A stretch of 64,000 bases of DNA from Daucus carota subsp. sativus. Lineage: Eukaryota > Streptophyta > Magnoliopsida > Apiales > Apiaceae. Made by a program: the position numbers and the translations under genes. Location: the NCBI RefSeq assembly GCF_001625215.2, contig NC_030381.2, forward strand, positions 50,367,214 through 50,431,213, given 5' to 3'. Of this stretch, positions 24,192 through 36,654 are shown piece after piece. Numbering within the stretch: position 1 is the first letter of the stretch; each line of letters opens with the position of its first letter. Below the pieces are notes generated by a model. The model saw only the letters and a list, made by a program, of their open reading frames with translations. It was not told the DNA's origin and ran no database searches.

Positions 24192-27100
24192 ATGGCTGGT
24201 ATATGCTCTGAAATATTTTTTACAAGATTAGATGATTTGTTGTTGATTTGGTTATTGATTTGATTATTTCAAGGGTTTTAGATAAAGATTAATTATTTTT
24301 TTGCTATGGTGTAATTTTGGTGTGTATGATGTTGATTTGAGGTCTTGGTTTCGGGAGTATACAATCTCGGTTGTTCTTTTATTATGCCCTTTTCTTGTGG
24401 ATGTTTTGGAGTACAGAATTGATGCAGAAATTTTATTTATCTGCAGATGAATTTGATATGAGTTAGCAACAAAACTTTTGAAAAATTATGTGCTAAACTT
24501 GATTCATCTTGTTGTGCTAATCCGCTCATTTTTGTTTTGTTATTTGATTATTGATGGTGATTTTGTTGCTTGATTTACTTGCCATTCTGGTTTTGATTTT
24601 GTAAATTGTGTTGAATGTGACTGAGTGATTAAGCTGACTTTATATATATGCAAGTAACTGTATGAACGTGCATGTTTGTCTATATGTTTTGGAGTGATAC
24701 TCACGTAATGACGTAATGGTTTCTGATCTAATAGTAATTAATTTGCTCATAAGTGAAGTGTCATAGATACGTTATATTACAGACAAGTACATCATTTGGA
24801 TTGCATTTTCTTTCAAGAAGTTTGGGATGCATATAATTTTTCAAAGTGTTGGTTAAATACGGTGTAACCGTTTTTATCGTTTTCTGCATATTTTACCGTC
24901 TTTTATATGTATATCGGTTCAACTTCTATGTAATAAAACACTCCAAGTCCTTTTTGTATATCTCTTTAAAGAAAACAGATGGATATAATGGGGAGCTTGG
25001 GATGTAGAGGAACCTCGTATAGGAAAACAATGCTACTGCGAGGGAGAAATGTCTCACAAATTCCATGTATATTTATTATGCGTTGAGTAACAAGGTTTAC
25101 AAAAATTTCTTACTTATCCACCCAGTAAGCAATCTTGTGTTTTAAATAAGGTTGAAAATTGCATCTTGTTTTGCCTTACAAGTCCATGTTCGTTTTCCTC
25201 TTTAAAATTTTTAATTTTTTGCTGAGTGAAGTTTGCCATTTTTCTTTGAGGTTTATCTTTATGCTTGTCCATGTGGTATGTAACACATGCTTCTTAATGT
25301 TGTGGCGCATTATCTGTTAAAGGTTTGTGTGTTCATTTGAGAATATACTTAAATGCTATATTACTTGAATTGTATGGATAATGACACGTGCAATCTGAAT
25401 TTATGTTTCATATTTTTCATTCAGTTTTTTATGATCTTTTTACCTTATTTGTTTTAAAGATGACAAAAAACTCGATGGATGAATTATTTCATTCTTTTTC
25501 TGTCTGTCCTGCACTATGTAGTGGATGAATCGAAATCATGTTAATATATGGTATGGAAACTGATAGATAACTCCATGCTCTTAAATGACGCTCTTGTTAA
25601 CCAAGTTAATCCAGGCTCTAGGATGTTATCAGCTCAACATGTAGCAGACGCATTCGTCACGCAGTACTATCATATCCTACGAGTTTCACCTGAAAGTGTT
25701 CACAAATTCTACAAAGAATCGAGTACACTTGGCCGCCCAGGATCAGACGGTATGATGTCAATATCTACAACAATGAAGGTGAGCTCATCAGTGCTTTTAT
25801 AGTAATAATGAAATACTTCTTCCAGCATTTACATACGGTCAGCTATAATTGAGGTGCAAATTCTTCTAATGGTACTAATCTACATGATAGAATTTGCAAA
25901 ATAAGCATGTATTGCTTGATTTCGAGAACATGTAAGGTTCCTTTGAACTTAAATAACTTCTAAAGGTTGGAATTTTGGTTTATTTAATCAATAGTTGTTT
26001 ATTTGTAGAACTGAATTGGAACATTAGCATACTTTACATCTTAAACAGTTAAACTAAAAGGACACATAAAAAAAGTTCTTGGTTGTACATTTCTTGCACA
26101 GTTCATTTTTGTCAAGTTGTCTTCGTAGTAACCAATACATTTAATTGTATTATTACAAATTGATTTGAGATTTTTAAAGTATTAAATTATTTTTTTATTT
26201 CAGGAAATTAATGATGCTGTGATATCCTCTGCTTATAAGGCGTGTGATCCTATTACGGAAGCTGTGCATGCCCAAGACTCTATAATGGGATCTGTAATTG
26301 TTGGAGTGATTGGAACTTTGACTGACAAGGAGAGCATCAACAGAAAATTTGCGCAGACCTTTTATCTGGCACCACAAGAATGTGGTGGATTTTATGTTCA
26401 TAATGACTTTCTTTACTTTTTAGATGTGGACGAGCCTACAGCATCATTGTCAGGTCCTCAGTTTCCTGAGGTTCTTGCTGCACCTAAATCTCCAAGTGCT
26501 TTATCAGCTAAAAATTCTGGTTAGTTCACTTTTTTCTCGATTATGGTAATTCATTGGTTTGGATAAATTCCATTTTGTATGATGCTCAATCAGTACATTT
26601 TACTTTTCAGAAGTTGCTGATGTTCCAAATGATGAGCAAGAGACAATATCTGTGCCTGACCCAACTCCGAAGGAGGCATTTGAAAGCCTGCCTGACCCGA
26701 CTCCAAAGGAGGCATTTGAAAGTCTAAAAAAGTTAGACACTCCTGCTAGTCCAAAAAAGAGAAGTGAACTTCTAGTTAAGAAATCTGCTGGAAATATTGA
26801 AGAAGATAGCTTCAAGAAAGTATCTTATGCATCAGTTGTGAGTACATACTTTAACTTTTTAATCCTATATATGAAGTTTATTCTTTTATTTTCTTATAAA
26901 GCAATTATTTTCTTCTTCATTTGAAGTTGGCTAGAGAAGCTCCTCTATCGACCCCTGCCCAAGTGTCTTCGCCTCCTACATCAGGTCTAATTAAAGCTGG
27001 CCCGCCGGCCCCGGGCAAAGCAGCATCAACTCCACTTAGTTCTGCTCTGGGCATTAATGATGGATTGGTTGCAGAAGGTAATTTGAGCAATTTCTATTTT

Positions 27101-28722
27101 CTCAGGGGAGTGTGTTAGTGGTAGCAAATCCTTGCGACAAAGTATTTGTGCCCTCTAATTTTTCAAATATGTGCAGCACCTGTTGGGATACATATTAAGG
27201 ACTTGCCTTCGGGCATAACACAAGATGCTCTTCTAGAGCAAGTCAGGAAGTTTGGTGCTGTACGTCCAAACAGTATCCATATTAGAGAATACCCTGAGGT
27301 TAGTTGGGTTCACATTTATGACACTACTTTGTCACATTTTTGATTTCCAAGTTTAATTCTTAGTTGCTAGTAAATATAACAAGCTTGTATGTGAATACTT
27401 TGTTCAGGACGGATATCGTTTTGCTTTTGTGGAATTTGAATCTGCGAAATCTGCCCGCAGTGCTGTAGAGGTACTGTAAATAGACTTATCTATATACTTC
27501 TGCTTCTTTATTAGCAAATTATCCTTTCGATATTAATATCTGGTGTACCCTGTTGCAAGGACCGTGGTTCGTAGTAGGTTTAGTGCATTATTTGGTCTGG
27601 TGTGGGTTCGTGTATTTCTGAAGTCTACTTTAGCTGAACTTGTAAATGACCAACTGAAAATTTAGTCATCTCTATGAGTTTGTGCGTGGACGTTACATTG
27701 ACTAATAATGAATCCTTGTCTTCTTCTTATCCTTATTCTTTACCCTCTATACTCCCTGCCCCTTTCTCACATGCTATACCTCTTTTATGTTTAAAATGCA
27801 GGCTGGTGAAATTTGGATTGGTGGCTGGAAATATGAAGTACAGTACAAAAGATCATCCAATCAAGGTATTCGAACTAACACTATTCCGCAGATATCTACC
27901 ATACTTGATAATTTCTGGCTACATTCTAAACTAGAATATGCACTGCACTGGTAATTTCGTGGTACTGCTTTCTTGTGTTACATGATGTGTGTGTTTCTGT
28001 TAGATATTGTGAGATATATATGATTTTGATATGCAAACTTTCTGCTATAAGAGTTGACAGCAAGTCAATGCAACCTTTATGTTATGACAAAAAAAAAAAA
28101 GAAGATGCAGCCTTTATGTGGAATGCATCTTATAACTTAAACTGTTAAAAACAGTGATGATACTAAATGATAATTGTAGCACTTACATACAACAGTTACA
28201 GTAAAAGAGTGCTACACTTACCTTTTATTTTTGTTGAGGACATTAGTTACCATTTACAATTTCTTGACGTCTCCCCCGGAACATGTATTAACGAGGCTGC
28301 ACATTGTACCGGGGCCAAAATTTGACTTTATTCCTGCATAATACTTCAGCACAATTAAGTAATAATAGGAGCACACTCAGTGGCCCTGTGGCTACTTGCC
28401 CAGAAACTTTATTCTCAAGTTGCATGTTTATATAAATTCTTAAAGAAAAAACATGGCCCAGAACTTTACAAAGCTCATTCATTAGCAGTATTACTCTCAT
28501 GTCAAAAGATGATATTATTTTTTCAATGCAGGTGGCAGCAACCAAGGTCGGTCAATGCATGGAAGGGGTGGCCATCGAAGTGACAACCCTGGGAGCCGCG
28601 ATTGGGAAGGTCGTGGTGGCAGGGATGGCGAAGCTCGTGGGCCGAGCTGGAGGAGCTCAACGCAAGATCAAGTTCGTGGTGGCTCTTCAACTGCCACAAA
28701 GCGTAATACAGTCCGTGTGTAG
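24192..28722 (+). CDS. G3BP-like protein: NTF2-like domain plus RRM and RGG tail
   Basis: Nine exons: 24192-24198, 25567-25778, 26204-26519, 26611-26837, 26927-27077, 27177-27298, 27408-27470, 27802-27865, 28532-28722. They give 450 residues with phases consistent throughout. Exon 1 codes only Met-Ala plus one base and is followed by a 1.37-kb intron; the leader starts near 23830. Residues about 10-130 form an NTF2-like fold (SAQHVADAFVTQYYHIL, GVIGTLTDKESINRKFAQTF, then FYLAPQECGGFYVHND). Residues about 300-385 form an RRM with RNP2 IHIKDLP and RNP1 YRFAFVEF. The tail is Gly/Arg-rich (GRGGHRS, EGRGGRDG, VRGGSS). The family equals animal Ras-GAP SH3-binding proteins, which nucleate stress granules by binding RNA; plant members join similar cytoplasmic granules. 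The acidic/Pro linker holds an exact 12-residue duplication near residue 195-220. Confidence 0.92.
26655..26726 (+). repeat. In-frame 36-bp tandem duplication in the G3BP-like gene
   Basis: Two adjacent units each encode PDPTPKEAFESL. The nucleotide copies differ at four positions, all third codon positions and all synonymous. It lies in the linker between the NTF2-like and RRM domains. Confidence 0.95.
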
Positions 28723-30047
28723 CAGAAAACGTTACCTTTCCAGAGTTGCACAGACATGAACTCCTGAAATTTGGTGCAACTCTGGTTTTTTTTTCTTTCA
28801 CAGAGGGTATACTGTATCTGGGATATTGTGTAGCATAGCTTAGAAGTTGCATAGACATAGAAGATCAATATCCAATACCCTTCTCTCATATAGAACTAGA
28901 CTTTATCATTTAGTGGCAAACTGGCCATGTCTGTTGTTAACTGTTGTCGGATGTTAAGGCCTTGTAGAAGGCTTAAAATTGTGGTTTTTCTAATTTGCAA
29001 CTTGTTTGTAGTAAATTGTTTCAAAATTAGGATTAATGTTCTTGTTGGCTTTTTACTTGACGTTGCCATTCCAGTGAAGCTCCAGGGTGACTAATCAGGT
29101 AAAAACAATGATGCCACCTTTTGGCAACGTTGCAGTCACTTATTTCTATCAGTTTCGTAACAATGATTTATGAGGCTTTTGTGATTTGTGAGGGCGGGTA
29201 ACATTTGAGAGATATGTTTCCTACATATTTTAAGGTTTTATATTTTCATAGATTGATTTAAATTTTTTATTTTGAACATAGATTTAATCTTCAATTTTCA
29301 TTCAGAAAAAAATTAAAAATAAGTTATAAAACTGTATTTTATATATTCTTTAAATACGTATCAGGTTTAAAAAAATATTTAAGAAATAAGAGTACGTTGT
29401 GACTTGCGACTATTGAAATATACTTATCATTTATGGTTAGACATATCTGATAACGATGAAATAAATTAAATATATTTTGATATTAGTATATTATTTTGTG
29501 GTGTCATATATTTAAATATTTAGGAAGTGCTTGAAAAGTTTCATATACATACATAAATAATTAAAAGAACACACATTTGAGATAAATTAAATGGGATTTT
29601 AGCATATTTTGCTGCTAGAAATGAGAAAAGTATAAGAAAAAATAAACTTAAAGATTACATTTTGGGAGGATTTGGTGACATCCCGAGTCTAGATTTATTC
29701 ACGAGATATTATATTATTTAAAAGTTAAGTACCGAGTTTGTTACAATATTTTTTAATGATCTAGTGAGCTTTCTTTCAGAAATAGATGATTTAAAAGGAC
29801 TGAAATTTCGGTTAAAATGCTTGGTTTCACATTGCATGAATACAAGTATAACAAATTCCGAATTCAACTCACATATATTACGGGAAATATTTAAAAATAA
29901 GATAACAAGATTTCTAATTTTCTATGGACAAGTACCATGATATGATGGGACCCTGATGGTTGTATAGATTTGTTTCCATTTTCATTTACAAAAAATAATA
30001 AATGAAATGAAAGCACTATTTTAACACATAAAACAAGAGGACTCAGG
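28723..30047. other. Intergenic region, G3BP-like to BPC gene
   Basis: The first few hundred bases are probably the 3' untranslated part of the G3BP-like gene. The rest (about 29200-30040) is AT-rich without a recognised gene or complete element. Confidence 0.5.
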
Positions 30048-30142
30048 TCTCTCTCTCTACATCTCTCCTCTCTCCTCTCTCCTCTCTCTTATCTCTTTCT
30101 CTCTCTCATTTTCTTTCCTTTCTGGTTTCTCTCTCCTCTCTC
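30048..30142 (+). promoter_or_regulatory. CT/GA-repeat tract in the BPC leader or core promoter
   Basis: About 95 bp made mostly of CTCTCT, CTCCT and TTTCT runs, that is GAGAGA on the other strand. GA/CT repeats are the known target of the BBR/BPC family encoded just downstream. More CT repeat lies in the leader intron (about 30188-30217). Confidence 0.75.
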
Positions 30143-30149
30143 AAGATCA

Positions 30150-30157
30150 AAACCCTA
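30150..30157 (+). promoter_or_regulatory. Telo-box motif next to the GA tract
   Basis: AAACCCTA occurs 8 bp after the CT tract and 23 bp before the leader intron's donor. Telo-boxes and GA repeats together are known Polycomb recruitment motifs in Arabidopsis; the use here is inferred. Confidence 0.55.
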
Positions 30158-30679
30158 AAACATCTGTTTTACTCCCACAAGTAAGTTCTCTCTCTCCCTC
30201 CCCCTCTCCCTCTCTCTCACACACATATATTTTTGTGTATGTATATTGTCTTGTTGTTTCTCTCTCTTAGATATGTTAATTATTATATGTCTCTCTCATA
30301 CATCCATATAGTATTTGTGTTGCAATTAACCAATTTGATGCTCTGTTTTCCAATTTACACATAAAGATCAAATTTTTATTCTTCAATTTTATCTGATCTA
30401 CTCAAAATTAGACTTTTTTGATGCCTGTAATGTTCTGCATTTTGATTATTTGATTTGTGGGATCTTGTATATCTTTCATCAGATCTGCAACTAAATCGTA
30501 AAAATTAAGAATTGTTCTTGATATTTATATGTATGGTTGTATGTTATATGATTTCAACTGTATGGGATTCTGGGCATTTGTTATTCTTCATTTATATGAT
30601 TTAGAAATGGTTGAAAGAGATGGGGTAATGATAAAAATGTAATCTTTATGGTGTTGGTTGCGGTTTTTTGTAGTTTTTG

Positions 30680-31540
30680 ATGGATGATGATGGGTTGAAT
30701 ATGCGGAATTGGGGCTATTATGAGCCTTCTTTTAAGGAACATCTGGGTCTTCAGTTAATGTCACCAATTGGTGGAGATCACAGGGACACGAAGCCTTTTC
30801 TATCTTCGCGTGATCCAGTCATGTTGAATGCTAATGGGGCTTACCATCCTCGCAATTGTGTGGTGTCGGAGGCGCCTGTACCTATGAACTACATGATGAG
30901 GGATAGTTGGATACAAAGAGATAGGCTTATGCACGTGCTACCTGGAAACTCGAGTTTTGGTGTCAATCCTGAGGCTCATTCTAGTCATACAATGCAGATT
31001 ATGCAGCCAATGGATTCACTATCAAAGGATCAGGTGTTGACAGAGGATGTTAAACCGGATATTAGAAAGGGAGGCAGCAGTGGTCATACAAAGAAACGAC
31101 AAGGCCCTGTTACTCCGAAAGCCCCGAGAGTCAAGAAGCCAAAGAAGGGTCCAGCTGTATCAAATGATAACAGGAAATCCTCCACTCAGAGGCCCAAGGC
31201 TGTAAAGAAGAGTGTGGAAGTAGTCATTAATGGGATCGACATGGACATTTCAGGTATACCTACACCTGTTTGCTCTTGCACAGGAACTCCCCAGCAGTGT
31301 TACAAGTGGGGTTGTGGAGGTTGGCAGTCTGCTTGTTGCACCACCACCATTTCAACATATCCTCTTCCAATGAGCACCAAGCGCCGGGGATCCAGGATTG
31401 CTGGACGGAAGATGAGTCAGGGTGCATTCAAAAAGGTCTTGGAGAAACTCGCTTCTGAAGGTTATAACTTTGGTAATGCAATCGACTTGAAGTCACATTG
31501 GGCAAAACATGGTACTAATAAGTTTGTTACAATAAGGTAG
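30680..31540 (+). CDS. BPC1/2-like: BASIC PENTACYSTEINE transcription factor, class I (GAGA-binding)
   Basis: A single coding exon of 286 residues. The ATG at 30680 gives MDDDGLNMRNWGYYEP, the conserved class I start. Residues 1-60 form the N-terminal region with HLGLQLMSPI. A Lys-rich nuclear localisation segment runs from about 138 to 160 (KKRQGPVTPKAPRVKKPKKG). The DNA-binding domain covers about 180-286: VVINGIDMDISGIPTPVCSC, the cysteine array C198, C200, C207, C212, C219, C220, then YPLPMSTKRRGSRIAGRKMS and the family's invariant end GTNKFVTIR. BPC proteins bind GA/CT repeats and recruit Polycomb complexes and other factors to developmental genes. The leader is interrupted by an intron (30181-30673) with canonical GTAAGT and TAG. 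The leader's own GA repeats suggest self-regulation. Confidence 0.95.
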   Translation: MDDDGLNMRNWGYYEPSFKEHLGLQLMSPIGGDHRDTKPFLSSRDPVMLNANGAYHPRNCVVSEAPVPMNYMMRDSWIQRDRLMHVLPGNSSFGVNPEAHSSHTMQIMQPMDSLSKDQVLTEDVKPDIRKGGSSGHTKKRQGPVTPKAPRVKKPKKGPAVSNDNRKSSTQRPKAVKKSVEVVINGIDMDISGIPTPVCSCTGTPQQCYKWGCGGWQSACCTTTISTYPLPMSTKRRGSRIAGRKMSQGAFKKVLEKLASEGYNFGNAIDLKSHWAKHGTNKFVTIR

Positions 31541-33519
31541 ATTGAATTCACACATTGAGTAGTGTACTGTACCTCCGTGGTACCTTGTTCTTAACCTGTA
31601 TATATCCATGGCCCATTCAAGAGGTTAGAGTTGTACTTCGTAGTCATGATTCTTGTTATTCTGAGATTTTAAACACCGAGGTTCCATAACATTTGTTTAA
31701 TTTCCATTCTATTTTATGCTAGAGAAGCCTTTTCCCCGTTACCTTGACTTGAATTATGGATGTTCGTTCATTATTCTAATGTAATGTGAAAATTTTCCTT
31801 TGTTACTGCAGAATTAGTTACATGACCCTCTTTTGACTATAGACTTTCTGGAATTGAACCAGTCCTCATATTGCACTCTTTTATAGTAACAGCTTGCTTT
31901 TTTTGTTAGTGTTTTAGTTTCTTGAGCTTTCATGGTTTCTCAGGGAAATGTAAACTTGAACTTTGGCCAATCAAGTAGTCCGAAGAGATTTTATTTCTTT
32001 ATCAGAATATCACAAGTACCATGTTTATACGGACTGGTGTGGGGGCCTGGGGTGGAATGGAATGAAGGTTATATAAACAAAATTTATGGAGAACGAAAGA
32101 ATGTAGGAGCAATCAGTGAGCAAACACCAGGGGGAAGAAATTTTTAGTGATGCTGATTGGAGGGAAAATGAGGTAGAACGTAGAAGGACAATGGAGTATC
32201 CTTCCAGAAAGGATGGCTTAATATTCTAGTGTAATTTAAATAACAAAAACAGTAATTGACTTGCAAAAGCTAATAGACCTACTTGGATAGGGATGGCCTT
32301 TGATCTAGTTCTTGATTTTAGATTATAATCCCAAAATAAATAAAATTTTGCATATCCTAGAAATCATCTTTCTCTATAGACTATCTGCTGGAATGCATTT
32401 TGATGAGAAATATACAATTAGGGATGTGAAGAACTTGTGTGTTGAGCTCCTTTCTTTTGGGGAAATTGAACATTTTGTTTGTTGAACGAGGACATTCTTC
32501 TGGGTGCGACGCTGCACTTGATTTTCGTGAGGACATTCTTCTGGGTGCGACGCTGCACTTGATTTTCGTGTTCCCTTTGTTCTATTGGACGGAATACCAG
32601 TAACCGCACTTGTTTGTACTAGTACAGAAAGCTATAGTTTCATCTTAACATGTAAATTCTTCTGGACCAAGGTTTCCAAACCATTCTACAATGCCTTTTT
32701 TGTTTCATTAAAGTTTCTCAGTTATCAAGAATTGGCAAGACCCAGCATTTTGTCATCTCAGTGTTGCTTTGAATGAGTAATCTACTGTATATAACTTGCC
32801 ATTCGGGCCCTTGTATGGAGTATAATGTTCTGGTATACTCTGGTTTCATTTGTAGGTTTAAACTTTTCACTAGGATCAAAACCGTAATTCAGTTTATTTA
32901 TTTTATAATTTTTAGTGTGTTTTTGGGTACATATCTCTTCTGTGTATAGTCCTGGCACCTCCTTACCTAAGAAGTGAAATCCTTGCCAGATTACTCAATT
33001 TTGTGTGTGTGTATACATGTTCTCTAAAAAAAATTATGGTTTAAGATCTTATAAAATGTCATATCATAAGATTTTGGTGAAAATGTCCGGAAAGGTTCGA
33101 ACCGACTTGATACAAAATTCAAAAATGACATGATCTTAAGCTGATTAACATGAAGGAAATGACATTTTATTTTTCTAAAAAATTAGTTGAATTTATTTAT
33201 TCAAAATCATCAAAATCTGCGAGTCTTAAAACATGAGGTCGACAAGTTTATAATCACAGGGGTTACATTTGGTTCGGAAGTTATCAAATCACAGCATTTC
33301 AAACTTGTTAATCTAAACACAGTTCGTTATGTTAATATGATGTTGGTGAGTAGTGTAAAAAAAAGGCATGCTTAGAAACTTATTGTTATACTGAGGCTTC
33401 AAGGCCTCAATCTTCTGGTAATATAACAACAATCTACGGCTAGAATTTGGACACAACTACTCAGAACAAAGAGTAATAGAAGAGAAGAAAATCTCTGACT
33501 TTAAAAAATATTTTAGGAA
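31541..33519. other. Intergenic region between BPC and NET-like genes
   Basis: Contains the 3' flanks of two convergent genes. A 41-bp perfect tandem duplication sits at 32488-32569. Otherwise no gene or element was recognised. Confidence 0.5.
32488..32569. repeat. Perfect 41-bp tandem duplication
   Basis: The unit beginning GAGGACATTCTTCTGGGTGC at 32488 is repeated exactly from 32529. No difference between copies was seen, so it is recent or an assembly artefact. Confidence 0.9.
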
Positions 33520-35674
33520 CTATAAGAAACCGTTCCAACTTGCCATGACCTGATTTCTTGCAATCATATCAGAAAACGCTTTCTTGAGCAAATCATAACG
33601 ACTGATATGATAATCTTGCCACACACATAACTGTCGTATTGCCTCCCTTTTCTGCTCCTTCAGAAGGTGCATGTCTTCTGCATTCTCTATAACAATTTTT
33701 ACCAACTCTCCCACTTTGATCTCTAGTTTTTTGTTTTTCTGCATCAACTCAGTAAGTTCTTCTTCCCTGTCAAAGACATTCACATCTTCTGATAAATTGG
33801 TATCTGCAATACCTTTGGTTTGTCTGTGTACCATGTGCATCCTGTTCAGTTCTTTCTCCTCCAACTGTTTTTCCGCTTCCTTCTCAGTCTGATCATTATC
33901 CTTATTATGATTAATTTCAATCTTATTTTGGAGCGTGGCAAGCTCATCCTCCTTCTCCTTAAGTACCCCTTCTAGTAAAATTATTCTGTCATACAGCTTT
34001 TCATTTTGTAACATTAATTGTTCGACTTCATTATTAATACCTCTCGATTCCCCTAAAGAATTCATCAGCATTTCCAATTCTTGTATTTGGATTCTCAAAC
34101 TATTCATCTCTTCTGCCATATTCTGCTCATCTGCAGTCTTACGCTCTAATTCCTCTTTCAAACTATCCGCCAGCTTGAGGAACTCTGACATTTCATGAGA
34201 TTTTTTCTCAAGTTCTTGCTGCAATACAAGTATCTCATCTGATCTCTTACCGGTTTGAGATAACAACAATTCTATTTTTCCTTCTTGAAAGCTTAAGGAA
34301 TCAATCAAAAGGTTTTCATTATCGTTGAAATTCTTCAAGACAGCAAAAATTTCATCTCCTTTCTCTTCCATTATCAGTTCAAGTTCAGCAATTCTATCTT
34401 TTAATATTAAATTTTCCCCACATATTCTTTTTGCTTCGTTATCTTTTATCATATTGGTCTCTTTCAGCCCTTGATTCTGAATACTTAAAATTTGCAGCTG
34501 ACTTTCCAAAGCATCCAGCTGCCAGTCTAGCGCTTTTATCTTTTCCGATTTCTCAACCTCAAGAGCATGATGTGCCTTAGTAAGATAATGAACTTGATCC
34601 TCTTTCTCATCTAGCTCCTCTCTTAGTAACTTGAGTTCGCTAATTAGCCCATCTACATCTGCTTTTTCGACCTTGCTAGATATTGAAACTGGTTCCACAT
34701 AAAAAGCTTCTTTAACCACTTCTCTTACATCTTCTGCACATGGACTTCCAGATTTATAAGCAAAATAATCTCTGTCAAATGAGGAGCGACCAGTACTATT
34801 CATGACAGTCGTCTTTGGAGTATAATACATTTCTGATTCTTCACTATCATAATATGAAGTGGATGAAGCAGTGTCCTCGTCACTGACATCTTGCTTTCCC
34901 TTTTCCTGCGAATCTTTGTAAAAGAAGTGAAGTAAATGGTACTGCTTGTGAAACTCCTCAACAAGTTGAATAAGTTCGGATTTTTTCTTCAGGACTGTTT
35001 CATAGCTGTCATGGTTCATACTCTTGGCAAGCTTCAGAATGTTATCGATGCTACTGTCCATCTCTGTAATACACAGACAGATTGTGACTTGACTTGAAAT
35101 AATAATCCAAAAACTCGACTTGAAATTATAGTCCTAAAATAAAGGTATTTCATGTTCTCACATATCAATTTTATAGCTACATAGAGATGCTTGCACAACC
35201 AACAAATTCACGAATGAAGAAACTAGGGATGAAGTATATCGGATAAGAAATTACAATTGAGGCAAAGAAACAGGATGCATTTTCTTGTTTTGATTTATTT
35301 ATTTTAGGTTAGAAAAAACTCCCCTAGAACTTTACAATGAAAATATTAAACCCCCACCCCCCCCCCCCCCCCCCCCCCCCCCCCCAGATGCCATGATTTC
35401 ATGAGGATGCACACTTACGTCTTAGTCTTTGCGGTTCTGCATACCACAAGGATCCAAATTTTGGATAAGATGATGGTAGTAAAGCTTTAAATTGCAGTGT
35501 TTTGGGCTCTATACTTTCTTTTGACAACCTCCAATCATATTGTAAGAACTGGGGATTAGTTGGAGATAATGGGTTATTTAGTGTTATCCATCTCACTTCA
35601 TCTTTTTCAAGATTCTTGCGAGAACGCAAGAACTGGAATGAATCCTTCCATCGACGATTAGCCCGATTAGCCAT
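33520..35674 (-). CDS. NET/KIP1-like coiled-coil protein with divergent actin-binding (NAB) region
   Basis: Two exons on the minus strand, 35674-35419 and 35063-33520, joined by a GTAAGT...ACAG intron in phase, give 599 residues. Residues about 86-140 (MDSSIDNILKLAK, then KKKSELIQLVEEFHKQYHLL) resemble the second half of the NAB domain of plant NETWORKED/KIP1 proteins, which binds actin. The first half, normally a Trp-rich WWWDSH block, is missing or unrecognisable; the N-terminal 85 residues (MANRANRRWKDSFQF...) show only a lone LWY. Residues about 215-560 are a long heptad-like coiled coil rich in Glu, Lys and Leu. The C-terminus KREAIRQLCVWQDYHISRYD is the family's usual closing block. It may link membranes to the cytoskeleton, or have lost actin binding. 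Translation could alternatively start at Met87. The intron contains a 29-base C run. Confidence 0.68.
35351..35385. repeat. Homopolymer C tract (C5-A-C29)
   Basis: Five C, one A, then 29 C in a row on the plus strand. It lies in the intron of the NET/KIP1-like gene, so the primary transcript would carry a 29-base G run. Such runs are rare in plant DNA and error-prone in sequencing. Confidence 0.85.
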
Positions 35675-36654
35675 CTATGCTCCACACATCAGTCTGGCTC
35701 AGGCAACAAACTCAAGATCTGAAAATTTGTCACACAAGGTTCTAATTCAAAATATGGAGCACAAAACCTTCATTCACATCTATATTAAATCAAGAGCTGC
35801 TATTGATACTACCATCATCATCACCATAAATTCACCCGTAAACAATTAAACATAAAGATATGAACTATTGAACTCGTAAAAAGTAAAAGCAAACGGTAAA
35901 CCTTGTTATTTGAAAGATCAAAACATAAAAACAAGCATCACTAAGGTAAGCAGTATATCTGCTGGTATCTGTCTTGAGTACATGTTTACTAGACATCGTC
36001 AATTTGAGTTCTTAAAATTGTTGCAGTGGAGATAAAATTAAAGAAAAATCAACCTATCCAATTAATTTCACCAGCGTAGATTTGAGGGGATATATTTGGT
36101 CTTCGAGTGGGTACATTGTTTTCGTGAAGATCGCCGACTTACATAATACATATAATTGATGCATATGACATCAAATGTGTCCACAAAAACAAACAGCATA
36201 TAAAAGTACCAACATTAACATGCATGAAGGAATCATGAAAATCCATAGATCAGAACAAGAACAAACGCATACGATGATGCATGATGCATATAAAGCAAAA
36301 TGCATCATGCATGCAATTGAAACAGAAGCTAGACAACAGAGGCAACAAAAATGTGAAAAATTATTTTGACACCAAATCTATCTTCCTATAATTAAATTAT
36401 CTGTCATTATGTAGAATGGAAAGAAAAAATCACCTTGAATCAGGAGGATAGAGGACATTCTTAATTAGAATGCAATCTCGATCTTTTTACAATTTTACAC
36501 AGAACTGTGTAGAATTTCTGCCCAGCACCCAACATCAAACCAAAGGAAGAAGCATATCATGTGTATCAGTTTCCTGTTTCTTGAGAATTGAGATGCACCG
36601 GAAGTCTAGAACTCTTTTGGACCTGTTTCCTGTTGGAAATCTTTGTCATTCATA

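Noticed and set aside
28288-28889. Several overlapping open frames on both strands over the last G3BP-like exon
   Set aside because: They are shadows of the Gly/Arg-rich coding exon at 28532-28722.
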